Assembly (NCBI RefSeq): GCF_032670585.1
Contig: NZ_JAVQHL010000002.1
Span: 372,001 to 436,000, forward strand
Length of the DNA: 64,000 nucleotides
Source: Ostreiculturibacter nitratireducens
GTDB lineage: Bacteria; Pseudomonadota; Alphaproteobacteria; Rhodobacterales; Rhodobacteraceae
Reading direction: 5' to 3'
In this document: positions 33,972 through 44,956 of the stretch, one piece after another
Position numbering within the stretch: the stretch's first letter is position 1
How the letters are laid out: each line of letters begins with the position of its first letter
Translations under genes and position numbers: made by a program
The notes under the pieces: model-generated
What the model was told of the DNA's origin: nothing
Seen by the model: only the letters and a program-made list of their open reading frames with translations
Database searches by the model: none

Positions 33972-34592
33972 ATGACCGTCACCCTTCCTGAACTGGCGCT
34001 CTACGCGGGCGGCATGTTCCTGCTCTGGGCGGTCCCCGGCCCGGTCTGGGTCGCGCTGACGGCGCGGTCGCTCTCGGGCGGTTTTCCCTCGGCCTGGCCG
34101 CTCGCCGTGGGCGTGGCGCTGGGCGACCTGATCTGGCCTCTGGCGGCGATCTTCGGCCTTGCCTGGGTCCTGTCGATCTACGGCGATTTCCTGAGCGTCT
34201 TGCGCTGGGTGGCGGCTGCGACCTTCGCCGTCATGGGGACGCTCCTGATCCGGAAGGCGGGCGGGATAGCGGGCGCCGACAGCCGCCTGACGAGGCCCGG
34301 CAGGTGGGCGGGCTTCCTGACGGGCGTTGCCGCCGTTATCGGGAACCCGAAGGCGATCCTGTTCTACATGGGCGTGCTGCCGGGCTTCTTCGACCTGAGC
34401 CACGTTGGCGGCACTGACATTGCCGCGATCCTCGCGGTTTCGGCGTTGGTGCCGATGCTGGGAAACCTTGGCCTCGCGCTCTCGATCGACCGGGCGCGGC
34501 GGCTTCTGGCCTCGGCGGAACGCCTGCACCGGCTGAACGTCATTTCCGGCGTATTGCTGATCGGCGTCGGGATCGTGATCGCCCTGAGCTGA
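33972..34592 (+). CDS. LysE/RhtB-family exporter
   Basis: A 206-aa protein with about six membrane segments. The N-terminal segment carries the family pattern GPVWVALTARSLSGGFPSAW, and the middle GFLTGVAAVIGNPKAILFY matches the LysE signature N-P-K. Family members export amino acids or small polar metabolites; the substrate cannot be told from sequence. It sits between recF and gyrB on the same strand, which is not a functional linkage I can explain. Confidence 0.85.
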   Translation: MTVTLPELALYAGGMFLLWAVPGPVWVALTARSLSGGFPSAWPLAVGVALGDLIWPLAAIFGLAWVLSIYGDFLSVLRWVAAATFAVMGTLLIRKAGGIAGADSRLTRPGRWAGFLTGVAAVIGNPKAILFYMGVLPGFFDLSHVGGTDIAAILAVSALVPMLGNLGLALSIDRARRLLASAERLHRLNVISGVLLIGVGIVIALS

Positions 34593-34675
34593 AGCGTGCA
34601 GGGGCGCGGGCGGACGGGGGCCCGTACGAGGGATGGAATAAGCCACCTCGAGACCCTAAATATTGTGTCCCGCGC

Positions 34676-34704
34676 GTGACATTCCCCCCCAAAACAACTA
34701 TAAA
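34676..34704 (+). promoter_or_regulatory. Sigma-70-like promoter for gyrB
   Basis: GTGACA (34676-34681), a 17-base spacer with a C-run and an A-run, TATAAA (34699-34704). Five of six bases match in each hexamer. It lies 30 bases before the gyrB ATG. Supercoiling-sensitive promoters often precede gyrase genes, but nothing here proves that. Confidence 0.7.
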
Positions 34705-34733
34705 TCGCGGGTCAAAAGGCGAGACGAGCAGGC

Positions 34734-37172
<2,439 letters not shown>

Positions 37173-37223
37173 TTCTCAGGGGTCCTTCGGAACGGCGCCC
37201 CGCCAACCCGCGCAGGCGTGCGC

Positions 37224-38129
37224 TCAGGATGGGCCGAGGTGGCGTTCGCCCCTGCTTGCGGCAAGCAGCATCTGCCGGTGGCGTTCCCGGAAACGGTCCC
37301 GGTCGGCGTCCGAGTTTTCCGCGACACAATGCGGGCACGAGGCGCCTTCCTCGTAGGCGGGGTGGGCCTTGTCCGCGGCCGTGATCGGCCGCCGGCAGGC
37401 GGCGCAGGTTTCGAGCCCGCCGGGCTTCAACCCGTGGCCGAGGCTCACGCGCTGGTCGAAGACAAAGCACTGACCGAGCCAGAGGCTTTCGTCCTCCGGC
37501 ACTTCCTCGAGGTACTTCAGGATCCCGCCCCTGAGGTGGAATACGTCCTCGACGCCCTCGGACAACAGGAAATTTGTCGACTTCTCGCAACGGATACCGC
37601 CGGTGCAGAACATCGCGATCCGTTTGTTGTGGAAGCGGTGCGCGCTCTCGCGCCACCAGGCGGGGAAGTCGCGGAAGCTCCTGGTGCCGGGATCGACGGC
37701 GCCTTCGAACGTGCCGATGGCGACCTCGTAGTCGTTGCGGGTATCGATGACCGCCACGTCCGGCGCGGAGATGAGTTCGTTCCAGGCGGAAGGCTCGACA
37801 TAATGCCCGACGGCGGCGGTGGGATCGGCCGAGGGTACGCCCATCGTCACGATCTCGCGCTTCAGACGCACCTTCATGCGGCCGAAGGGCATGGTTTCGG
37901 CCCCGCTCTCCTTCCAGTCGAGGTCCGCACAGCCGGGGAGAGAGCGGATATGCGCCAGCACGGCGTCGATTCCCGCGCGGCTGCCGGCAATGGTGCCGTT
38001 GATCCCCTCGGCGGCGAGAAGCAGCGTGCCCTTCACCCCCGCCTCTTCGCAGGCGGCAAGAAGCGGCGCTCGGAGTGCGGCGGCGTCGGGGAAGGGCGTG
38101 AACTTGTAGAGCGCGGCGACGGTCAGCAT
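37224..38129 (-). CDS. trhO: tRNA uridine-34 hydroxylase TrhO (rhodanese fold)
   Basis: TrhO (YceA family) hydroxylates U34 of some tRNAs on the way to 5-carboxymethoxyuridine. From ATG 38129 the protein is 301 aa: an N-terminal ferredoxin-like part (TVAALYKFTPFPD, AAEGINGTIAGS), a rhodanese domain with the catalytic Cys175 in MFCTGGIRCEKS (a second Cys at 181), and a C-terminal Cys pair set (CAACRRP, CPHC) that resembles a zinc ribbon. An ATG at 38177 would add 16 residues; neither has a clear ribosome site. It diverges from pncA. Confidence 0.9.
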   Translation of the reverse strand: MLTVAALYKFTPFPDAAALRAPLLAACEEAGVKGTLLLAAEGINGTIAGSRAGIDAVLAHIRSLPGCADLDWKESGAETMPFGRMKVRLKREIVTMGVPSADPTAAVGHYVEPSAWNELISAPDVAVIDTRNDYEVAIGTFEGAVDPGTRSFRDFPAWWRESAHRFHNKRIAMFCTGGIRCEKSTNFLLSEGVEDVFHLRGGILKYLEEVPEDESLWLGQCFVFDQRVSLGHGLKPGGLETCAACRRPITAADKAHPAYEEGASCPHCVAENSDADRDRFRERHRQMLLAASRGERHLGPS

Positions 38130-38227
38130 GGGCGGGAGATAGGGCAATCCGCCCACCGACCGCAAGGCCGCGGCCATTGACGTGCGCGCGAGCGGGACTT
38201 AGCACGGAAAGAAACTCGGGAGGTGAC

Positions 38228-38836
38228 ATGCGCGGAGCCCATGAAGCCCTGATCGTCATAGACGTTCAGAACGATTTCTGCCCCGGCGGCGCACTCGCGG
38301 TCGCCGATGGCGACTCGATCATCCCGCGGATCAATGAGCTGATGGCGGAATTCCAGGTGAAGGTCCTGACGCAGGACTGGCACCCGGCGGACCATTCTTC
38401 CTTCGCGGCGAACCACCCGGATGCGGAGGAGTTTTCCGTGACGGAAATGCCCTACGGGCCGCAGGTGCTGTGGCCGAAGCACTGCGTGCAGGGCACGGCG
38501 GGCGCGGCCTTTCACAAGGGCCTGCTGACCGACCCCGCCGACGTCATCATCCGCAAGGGATTCCGTGCCGCGATCGACAGCTACTCGGCCTTCTTCGAGA
38601 ACGACCACGAAACGCCCACGGGACTTGACGGCTACCTGCGGACGCGCGGGGCGCGGGAGCTTACCCTCGTCGGTCTCGCCACGGATTTCTGCGTGGCCTA
38701 TTCGGCGATCGACGCGGCCAAGCTGGGATATGGCGTGACGGTGCTGGAAGGCGCCTGCCGGGCTATCGACCTCAACGGTTCGCTTGAGGATGCGCTGCAG
38801 GGGATGGCCGACGCGGGCGTCCGGCTGGAGCCCTGA
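38228..38836 (+). CDS. pncA: Nicotinamidase PncA
   Basis: Converts nicotinamide to nicotinate for NAD salvage. From ATG 38228, preceded by a fine GGGAGGTGAC site, the protein is 202 aa. The catalytic triad is visible: Asp12 (IVIDVQNDFCPGGAL), Lys110 (IIRKGFR) and Cys155 (VGLATDFCVAYSA); the metal ligands are in TQDWHPADHSSF. The enzyme for the next step, pncB, begins one base after its stop. Confidence 0.95.
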   Translation: MRGAHEALIVIDVQNDFCPGGALAVADGDSIIPRINELMAEFQVKVLTQDWHPADHSSFAANHPDAEEFSVTEMPYGPQVLWPKHCVQGTAGAAFHKGLLTDPADVIIRKGFRAAIDSYSAFFENDHETPTGLDGYLRTRGARELTLVGLATDFCVAYSAIDAAKLGYGVTVLEGACRAIDLNGSLEDALQGMADAGVRLEP

Positions 38837-38837
38837 C

Positions 38838-40133
38838 ATGCTCGACATCGCCACGCGGGTCTATAACCACAAATGGAAGATCGACCCGATCGTCCGCTCG
38901 CTGATTGATACGGACTTCTACAAGCTGCTGATGTGCCACTCGGTGTTCCGCAACAAGCCGGACACGAACGTCACCTTCTCGCTCATCAACCGGACCACGG
39001 AGATCCGGCTGGCCGATCTGATCGACGAGGGCGAACTGAGGGAGCAGCTGGACAACATCCGTTCGCTGTCGCTGACGCGCGGGGAATCGACCTGGCTTCG
39101 GGGCAATACCTTCTACGGTAAACGCCAGATGTTCACGCCCGAGTTCATGGAATGGTTCGAGGCGCTGAAGCTGCCGCCCTATCACCTCGAAAAGCGCGAC
39201 GGGCAGTATGAACTGACCTTCGAGGGCAAATGGCCCGAGGTGATGATGTGGGAAATCCCCGCGCTGGCGACGATCATGGAGCTTCGCAGCCGCGCGGTCC
39301 TCGAACGCATGGGAAAGTTCGAGCTTCAGGTCCTCTATGCCCGCGCGATGACGAAGCTGTGGGAAAAGATCGAGCGGCTGAGACAGCTCGACGGGCTCAA
39401 GGTCGCCGACTTCGGGACGCGGCGGCGGCATTCCTTCCTGTGGCAGGACTGGTGCGTTCAGGCGATGATGGAGGGGCTAGGCGAGGACAAGTTCGTCGGA
39501 ACCTCGAACTGCCTGATCGCGATGCGCCGCGACATCGAGGCGATCGGAACCAACGCGCACGAATTGCCGATGGTCTATTGCGCGCTGGCCGACAACGAGG
39601 AGGATCTGAAGAAGGCGCCCTACGACGTGCTGGCGGACTGGCACCGGGACTATGACGGAAATCTCCGGATCATGCTGCCCGACACCTACACCTCGCAGGT
39701 CTTCTTCGACAATGCGCCCGACTGGCTGACCACCTGGACCGGGGTGCGGGTCGATTCGGGCGACCCGTTCGAGGGGGCCGAGATCGCCATCAAGTGGTGG
39801 GAGTCACGCGGCGAGGACCCGCGGGAGAAACTGGTGATCTTCTCCGACGGGCTGGACGTCGACCTGATCGAGCAACTCCATGCCTGTTTCAAGGGCCGGG
39901 TGAAGGTGGCCTATGGCTGGGGGACCCTTCTGACCAACGATTTCCGCGGACTCGTTCCCCACGACGCGCTGGCGCCCTTCAGCCTCGTCTGCAAGGCGGT
40001 GAGCGCGGAAGGCCGGCCGACGGTGAAACTCTCGGACAACCCGAACAAGGCCACGGGACCCGACGAGGAGATCGCGCGTTACAAGCGGATCTTCGGCGTC
40101 GGCGCGCAGAAGGCGATGGAGGTCATCGTCTGA
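38838..40133 (+). CDS. pncB: Nicotinate phosphoribosyltransferase PncB
   Basis: Makes nicotinate mononucleotide from nicotinate and PRPP. From ATG 38838 the protein is 431 aa with SLIDTDFYKLLMCHSV at the N-terminus, ADFGTRRRHSF, the loop with GTSNCLIAM, VRVDSGDPFEGAEIAIKWW and FSDGLDVD, all typical of the PncB (type I) family. It overlaps nothing but follows pncA by one base, so the two salvage steps are made together. Confidence 0.96.
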   Translation: MLDIATRVYNHKWKIDPIVRSLIDTDFYKLLMCHSVFRNKPDTNVTFSLINRTTEIRLADLIDEGELREQLDNIRSLSLTRGESTWLRGNTFYGKRQMFTPEFMEWFEALKLPPYHLEKRDGQYELTFEGKWPEVMMWEIPALATIMELRSRAVLERMGKFELQVLYARAMTKLWEKIERLRQLDGLKVADFGTRRRHSFLWQDWCVQAMMEGLGEDKFVGTSNCLIAMRRDIEAIGTNAHELPMVYCALADNEEDLKKAPYDVLADWHRDYDGNLRIMLPDTYTSQVFFDNAPDWLTTWTGVRVDSGDPFEGAEIAIKWWESRGEDPREKLVIFSDGLDVDLIEQLHACFKGRVKVAYGWGTLLTNDFRGLVPHDALAPFSLVCKAVSAEGRPTVKLSDNPNKATGPDEEIARYKRIFGVGAQKAMEVIV

Positions 40134-40433
40134 GCCCGGCGGCGCGGGCGGTCAGCGGCCGCCCTGCGAGACTTCCCAATCGGCAGCCCCAGGGCGCCTC
40201 TCGAATCCCTCGACCTCGCCCAGGCCATTGATGGAACCGAGGGGCGGTTGGGTGCCCGCCGTCCCGACCGGTCCGTCCGGGTCACGACCGAGATGGGGAG
40301 AAGGCCGAGGGCCGCCAATGGGATCGCGCGGCTTCTCGTGTAATACTCCCGTGTCACGCGATCTTGGCAAGGAGCGCGGGTGAAGCTTTGCCGCAGGTCA
40401 TGGACCGCGAAGGCCCCTGATCGGAGATATGCC
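40134..40433 (+). other. 300-base gap between pncB and the phosphate transporter
   Basis: Convergent intergenic region. Just after pncB a GGGCGG/CCGCCC stem (about 40147-40165) could help end transcription, but no T-run follows. I saw no other RNA gene, repeat or clear protein. A GTG at 40380 has AAGGAG upstream, but the frame runs antisense into the transporter and is not believable. Confidence 0.5.
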
Positions 40434-41900
40434 TCAGGCGATCGCGTTCAGGATGACGTAGATCAGCGCGGAAAGCAGGGCCGACGCCGGGACGGTGATG
40501 ACCCAGGCCGCGGCGATGGTGAGGAAATGATTGCGGCGGACGAGTTTCCGGCGCTTCCGTTCATCCGGCGCGACGACCTTGCCCTTCCGGATGCCAAGCG
40601 CCCGCGTCCGCCGTTCCGAGTGCCATTCCCGGAAGAAACCCACGCCGAATACCGCGCCCACCGCGATATGGGTCGATGAAACCGGAAGCCCGAGCCACGA
40701 TGCAACGATGACGGTGATCGCGGCCGAAAGCGCGACGCAGTAGGCACGCATCGGGTTGAGCTTCGTGATTTCGCTTCCGACCATGCGGATGAGCTTCGGT
40801 CCGAAGAGGACCAGGCCAACGGAAATGCCGAGCGCACCGATCACCATGACCCAGGCCGGGATCGCGACCTTGGCTGCCACATCCCCCGCTTCGACCGTGT
40901 GGACGATCGCGGCGAGAGGGCCAACGGCGTTCGCCACGTCGTTTGCCCCATGCGCGAAGGACAGGAGGCCGGCAGAGATCACGAGGGGAATCCCGAAGAG
41001 TTTCTTCACCGATTTCTTGCGGTTTTCCATCCCCTCGGACTGGCGGCGGATCAGGGGCATTACGATGGCCCAGGTCACGACGCCAACGGCGAGGCCGATC
41101 AGCACGGCGGCGCCAAGATCGACGTTGACGATCTTCTTGAGGCCCTTGATCGCGACATAGGTCGCAAAGGTGCCCGACATGATCCCGATTAGCACCGGCA
41201 CCCAGCGGCGTGCGGCGGCGATCTTGTCGTCGCGGTAGAGGATCCGGGACTTGATGAACGCGAGGAACACGGCGGCGATGACGCCGCCCATGACCGGAGA
41301 GATGACCCAGCTCGCCGCGATCTTGCCCATCGAGGCCCAGTTCACCGCCGTGAAGCCGGCCGCCACGATGCCGGAGCCGACGACGCCGCCGACGACCGAA
41401 TGCGTGGTGGAAACCGGCGCCCCCAGAACGGTGGCGAGGTTGATCCAGAGCGCGGCGGACAGCAGCGCCGCCATCATCACCCAGACGAAGGTTGCCGCAT
41501 CCGCCACCGCGTCCGGCGCGACGATGCCCGAAGAGATCGTGCCCACCACGTCTCCGCCCGCGATCAGCGCGCCGGCGGTTTCACAGATCGCGGCGATCAC
41601 GAGCGCGCCGCCGAGCGTCAGGGCGTTGGCGCCGACAGCCGGACCCATGTTGTTCGCAACATCATTCGCGCCGATGTTCAGCGCCATGTAGGCCCCGACC
41701 GCAGCCGCGGCGATGACGATCACGGAGAAGGACGCGCCCAGCAACAGCGCCGACGCGACGGTTGCGAGAACGATGAAGGCCAAGGCGATGCCCGGCGCGA
41801 CGAGGGGACGGCCGATCAGCTGGGTTGCCTGTTCAAGGCGCCAGATCCGCCCGAGGTCCTTGTCAAGCGTCTTCCACTGGTTCACCGATTTATCGGACAT
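40434..41900 (-). CDS. PiT-family inorganic phosphate transporter
   Basis: Low-affinity phosphate:H+ symporter. The protein is 488 aa with about eleven membrane segments and two copies of the family signature: NIGANDVANNMGPAVGANAL near residue 77 and FAHGANDVANAVGPLAAI near residue 315. A short soluble region follows around residue 435 (ERKRRKLVRR). The kinase gene upstream on this strand ends 64 bases before the start. No Pho-box was recognised. Confidence 0.93.
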   Translation of the reverse strand: MSDKSVNQWKTLDKDLGRIWRLEQATQLIGRPLVAPGIALAFIVLATVASALLLGASFSVIVIAAAAVGAYMALNIGANDVANNMGPAVGANALTLGGALVIAAICETAGALIAGGDVVGTISSGIVAPDAVADAATFVWVMMAALLSAALWINLATVLGAPVSTTHSVVGGVVGSGIVAAGFTAVNWASMGKIAASWVISPVMGGVIAAVFLAFIKSRILYRDDKIAAARRWVPVLIGIMSGTFATYVAIKGLKKIVNVDLGAAVLIGLAVGVVTWAIVMPLIRRQSEGMENRKKSVKKLFGIPLVISAGLLSFAHGANDVANAVGPLAAIVHTVEAGDVAAKVAIPAWVMVIGALGISVGLVLFGPKLIRMVGSEITKLNPMRAYCVALSAAITVIVASWLGLPVSSTHIAVGAVFGVGFFREWHSERRTRALGIRKGKVVAPDERKRRKLVRRNHFLTIAAAWVITVPASALLSALIYVILNAIA

Positions 41901-41964
41901 CGTCTGGACCCGTTGCTTTAGGTTCCCGCCCGGATAGCCTGTCCACGCCCGAAGAACAACGGTC

Positions 41965-42978
41965 TTACGGTTCCAGTTCCCAGTCCGGGTCCCAGTCCGG
42001 GCCGCGCTCGAGGACGATGCGCGCCATCCTCAGCGCGCGTTCCGCGTAGAAGCGCTGGCGCGGGTCGCCGGGTGGCATCCGCGTGACGATCCAGCCCGCC
42101 GAGGCAAAGGCTCGGAGGGCGGTGAAAAGCGGCAGCCGCCGCGCCGCGTGTTCCGGCAGCGGGCGTTCCGCCCGGTAGCCCGCGATCAGAGCGGCGGCCA
42201 ATTGCGGAAGCGCGGTTTCTTCGAGGTTCTGCACGAGTGCCGTGCCGAGGTCGTACATCCGGAACCCATGCCCGGAATCGTCGAAGTCGATGAGCGAGAG
42301 GCCGGAGGGACCGGAAAGAACGTTCTCCCGCAGCACGTCGGCATGGATGAGGCCGAAATCCGCTCCTTCTATCCGAAAGGCTTCAAGCTCATTCCGTGCC
42401 TTGTCACGTGCCTCTGCGAGGATTCCGCGTTCGGTCATGGACAGGGCCGGATTTTCCCAGAACCGTCCCCAGAGAGGGGCCTCGCCAAGAAGTCCCTCCT
42501 CGTCCCACGCGGGGCGCGGGAAGCCGTCAGGCAACTCCAGCCTGTCGGTCGCCGAATGGAGCCGGGCGAGGAGCGCGCCAAGGGCACGCATCGTTCGCGC
42601 CTGGTCCGAAGCGGTGCCGCCCAAAGGCTCCCCTGCCGCACCCAACGCCGTGCCCTCGAGCCAGCTCACGGCACTCGCCACGCGCCCGCCCGCCTCCGCC
42701 GTGAACGAGCCCGAGCGGGTCGGCACGGGGCGCGGCACCCGCAGGCCGGCAACGGCAAGACGCCCGGTCCAGTCGAGCTCCGCCCCGATCGCGGCGCGGC
42801 TCTGGTAGCCGGGGCGGTGGAGCCGGAGCGCGGCGCGGGTGCCGTCGGTAAGCGTCACGTCGAAGACGAGGTTCTCGCGCAGCTTCACGAAGCACGGCTC
42901 GTCCCTCGCGCCGCCCCAATGCTCCAGCGCCTCGCGCGCGAGCGCCAGCGCGGCATCGGGGGAAACCGCCCCGGTCAC
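41965..42978 (-). CDS. APH-family small-molecule kinase (hydroxylysine kinase-like)
   Basis: A 337-aa phosphotransferase of the aminoglycoside-phosphotransferase fold. Kinase motifs are visible: LIHADVLRENVLSG (catalytic HxD with the Mg-binding Asn) and LIDFDDSGHGFRMYDLG (the DFD motif). The GTG start at 42978 overlaps the stop of the aminotransferase-type gene, so both are made together. APH proteins paired with AGXT2L-type PLP enzymes include hydroxylysine kinase, whose product is cleaved by the partner. Homoserine kinase-like activity is another option. The substrate is not known from sequence. Confidence 0.8.
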   Translation of the reverse strand: MTGAVSPDAALALAREALEHWGGARDEPCFVKLRENLVFDVTLTDGTRAALRLHRPGYQSRAAIGAELDWTGRLAVAGLRVPRPVPTRSGSFTAEAGGRVASAVSWLEGTALGAAGEPLGGTASDQARTMRALGALLARLHSATDRLELPDGFPRPAWDEEGLLGEAPLWGRFWENPALSMTERGILAEARDKARNELEAFRIEGADFGLIHADVLRENVLSGPSGLSLIDFDDSGHGFRMYDLGTALVQNLEETALPQLAAALIAGYRAERPLPEHAARRLPLFTALRAFASAGWIVTRMPPGDPRQRFYAERALRMARIVLERGPDWDPDWELEP

Positions 42979-44243
42979 GCCGGGACCCCTGCCAGAACCT
43001 CGGCAAGCGTTCCAACTGCGAGATCTGCGTTCTCGCGCGAGAACGGCATCGGCGGGCGCAGCTTCAGGATATGCTGCGCGCGCCCGATCCGGCCCATCAG
43101 GACGCCCCGCTCCCGCATGCCCTCGACGATCCGGCGTGCATCCTCCGTCGCGGGCCTGCCATCGCGCATGAGTTCGATCCCGAAGAAAAGGCCCCCGCCG
43201 CGCACATCCGCGATGAGCGGATGGGAAAGCTCGCGCATCAGGGAAACCGTGTATCCGCCGACGTCGCGGGCGTTCTCGACGAGGCCCTCCTCCTCGATCA
43301 CGTCGAGAGTGGCGAGCGCCGCCGCGCAGGACACGGGGTTGCCGCCGAAAGTGTTGAAATAACCGAAGGCCTCGCGGAAGGCGGCCATCACATCTGGCCG
43401 CGCCACCACAGCGCCGACGGGGTGTCCGTTGCCCATCGGCTTGCCGAGCGTCACGACGTCCGGCGCGAAGCCCAGCCACTCGTGCCCCCACCAGTGGCTT
43501 CCGACCCTGCCGAAGCCCGGCTGCACCTCGTCGCAGAGGATCAGCCCCCCAGCCTCGCGGATCACCTCGACCGTGGGGTCGAGAAAGCCCGCCCCCGTCT
43601 CCGGCAGCCCTTCGTTTGCGAAGATCGGGCAGAGCATGAGCCCCGCGAAGCCATGCCCCGCAGCCTCGAGTTCCCCGATCGCGCGGGCGACGTTCGCGGC
43701 GAAGGCGTCCGGCTGCGCGGCGAGGCTTCCGCCAAGGGGCGCCATGGAATCGGGCGCCGGCACCAGCCGCACATTCGGCGGATAGCCCCCGATCGGCGGA
43801 CGCCGCGCCGAAAGCTGCGACACGGCAAGGGTGTTGCCGTGATACGTATTGTCGGTCGCGATGATCCCGGTCTTGCCCGTTGCCGCCTGCGCCATCCTGA
43901 GCGCGATGTCGTTCGCCTCGGAGCCCGTGCAGACCATGATGACCTGCGACAGGTCGTGTCCGAACTTCGCCGTCAGCCGCTCGGCATAGTCGAGGATCGC
44001 CTCGTGCAGGTAGCGCGTGTGGGTGTTCAGGATCCCCGCCTGCCGGCAGATCGCTTCCGTCACCCTCGGGTGGCAGTGTCCGACATGGGGGACGTTGTTG
44101 TAGCAGTCGAGATAGCGCCGCCCATCGGCATCCCAGAGCCACACGCCCTCGCCGCGCACGACATGTACCGGGTCGTCGTAGAAAATCGGCACGTTCGGGC
44201 CCAGAAGCGCGCGCCGCCGCGCCAGAAGATCAGTCTTCTCCAT
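42975..44243 (-). CDS. Class III PLP enzyme (aminotransferase or phospho-lyase)
   Basis: A 422-aa fold-type I PLP enzyme. The PLP-binding lysine is Lys268 (VTLGKPMGNGHP); Asp238 (ILCDEVQPGFGR) binds the pyridine nitrogen; CTGSEANDIALRMAQ and NTYHGNT are the usual phosphate and ring contacts. The sequence GYFNTFGGNPVSCAAALA and the pairing with an APH kinase recall ethanolamine-phosphate and 5-phosphohydroxylysine phospho-lyases (AGXT2L), more than omega-aminotransferases. The stop overlaps the kinase start. arfB overlaps the 5' end by 14 bases. Confidence 0.82.
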   Translation of the reverse strand: MEKTDLLARRRALLGPNVPIFYDDPVHVVRGEGVWLWDADGRRYLDCYNNVPHVGHCHPRVTEAICRQAGILNTHTRYLHEAILDYAERLTAKFGHDLSQVIMVCTGSEANDIALRMAQAATGKTGIIATDNTYHGNTLAVSQLSARRPPIGGYPPNVRLVPAPDSMAPLGGSLAAQPDAFAANVARAIGELEAAGHGFAGLMLCPIFANEGLPETGAGFLDPTVEVIREAGGLILCDEVQPGFGRVGSHWWGHEWLGFAPDVVTLGKPMGNGHPVGAVVARPDVMAAFREAFGYFNTFGGNPVSCAAALATLDVIEEEGLVENARDVGGYTVSLMRELSHPLIADVRGGGLFFGIELMRDGRPATEDARRIVEGMRERGVLMGRIGRAQHILKLRPPMPFSRENADLAVGTLAEVLAGVPA

Positions 44244-44652
44244 CCACCTTACCCCTCAGCGCCTTGACCGCGCCGCGCTCCGCCTTCGCCTTCAACCGCC
44301 GCCGCTGGCTGCCGAGTGTCGGCCGCGTCGGCACCCGTTTCTTCGGTGCGACGAGCGCCTTGCGCACCAACTCCGCGAGTCTTTCCCGCGCGATCTCGCG
44401 GTTGCGCGCCTGGCTGCGCGTCTCGTCCACCTGGATCACGAGCGCCCCGTCCTGCGTCCAGCGCCGGCCGGCGAGCCGCCGGAGCCGCGCCTTCACGTCG
44501 GGCGGCAGGTTCGGCGATCGCTCCGCCTCGAACCGCAGCTCCACAGCCGTCGACACCTTGTTGACGTTCTGCCCGCCCGGCCCCGAGGCGCGGACGAACT
44601 GCTCCGTCAGCTCCCAGTCGGCGATGGAGATGGTCTCGGTGATCCTCAGCAT
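44230..44652 (-). CDS. arfB: Alternative ribosome-rescue factor ArfB
   Basis: Releases peptides from stalled ribosomes without a stop codon. The 140-aa protein has the catalytic GGQ motif at residues 26-28 (RASGPGGQNVNK) and a basic C-terminal tail (GSQRRRLKAKAERGAVKALR) that in ArfB inserts in the mRNA channel. Too short for a canonical release factor. It overlaps the PLP-enzyme gene start by 14 bases. Confidence 0.95.
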   Translation of the reverse strand: MLRITETISIADWELTEQFVRASGPGGQNVNKVSTAVELRFEAERSPNLPPDVKARLRRLAGRRWTQDGALVIQVDETRSQARNREIARERLAELVRKALVAPKKRVPTRPTLGSQRRRLKAKAERGAVKALRGKVDGED

Positions 44653-44756
44653 GGTCGGAACCTAGCCGGATTTCCCCTCGGAACCGCAAGCCCCCTTGTT
44701 CTGGCATGAATGGCCCAAAGGCGGGCGGGGAGTGTGAATCCACGTGGCCTTTCACA

Positions 44757-44790
44757 AACGGAAAGGGCCGCTCCAGAGTTGGAACGGCCC
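44757..44790 (-). terminator. Terminator-like hairpin after the 18-aa ORF
   Basis: On the minus strand GGGCCG pairs with CGGCCC (44790-44785 with 44770-44765), and TCCA/TGGA extends the stem inside. TTTCC and then GTTTG follow, a weak T-rich tail. Two smaller dyads lie before it (44791-44805; GTTAGG-G-CCTAAC at 44815-44827). Confidence 0.6.
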
Positions 44791-44859
44791 TCCGAGATCT
44801 ACGGAGATGGGCCAGTTAGGGCCTAACCCAGCCAGAGTTCTGAACCTTTGGGATTGCCC

Positions 44860-44916
44860 TCAGGCCACGGCACCTCTGACTGTCCCGACACCTCTCTCCA
44901 ATATCACTCTAGACAC
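44860..44916 (-). CDS. Candidate 18-aa peptide gene with strong Shine-Dalgarno
   Basis: GTG 44916 opens an 18-codon frame (reading SRVILERGVGTVRGAVA after the first residue) that ends at TGA 44860. AAAGGAGGTGG (44931-44921) ends four bases before the GTG, an almost perfect match to the 16S 3' end and stronger than the sites of most genes here. Transcription from yhhQ or from a nearby promoter is possible. A segment CCTCCT 22 bases before the AGGAGG can pair with it. The peptide is Arg/Val-rich with no membrane segment. I do not recognise it. It could be a regulatory leader peptide, a small protein or part of an sRNA. Confidence 0.5.
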   Translation of the reverse strand: MSRVILERGVGTVRGAVA

Positions 44917-44923
44917 TGGACCA

Positions 44924-44956
44924 CCTCCTTTCGCTCTGGTTGCCGTTAATAGGAGG
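44924..44956 (-). promoter_or_regulatory. Possible Shine-Dalgarno-masking stem before the peptide ORF
   Basis: On the minus strand CCTCCT (44956-44951) is complementary to AGGAGG (44929-44924), with 21 bases between. Pairing would hide the ribosome site. Just upstream, 44960-44974, ACACA-N5-TGTGT forms a perfect dyad that could be an operator. Confidence 0.4.

Noticed and set aside
40380..40679. 99-codon plus-strand frame with AAGGAG upstream
   Set aside because: Runs antisense into the phosphate transporter; charged low-complexity sequence; no family.
41965..44142. Single 725-codon protein fusing kinase and PLP-enzyme regions
   Set aside because: Its first 380 codons are out of frame with the real PLP enzyme; the kinase begins at GTG 42978.
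44917..44936. Plus-strand sequence ACCACCTCCTTTC as a 16S rRNA 3'-end fragment
   Set aside because: The flanking bases do not match 16S rRNA; the minus-strand reading as a ribosome site before an 18-codon frame explains it better.
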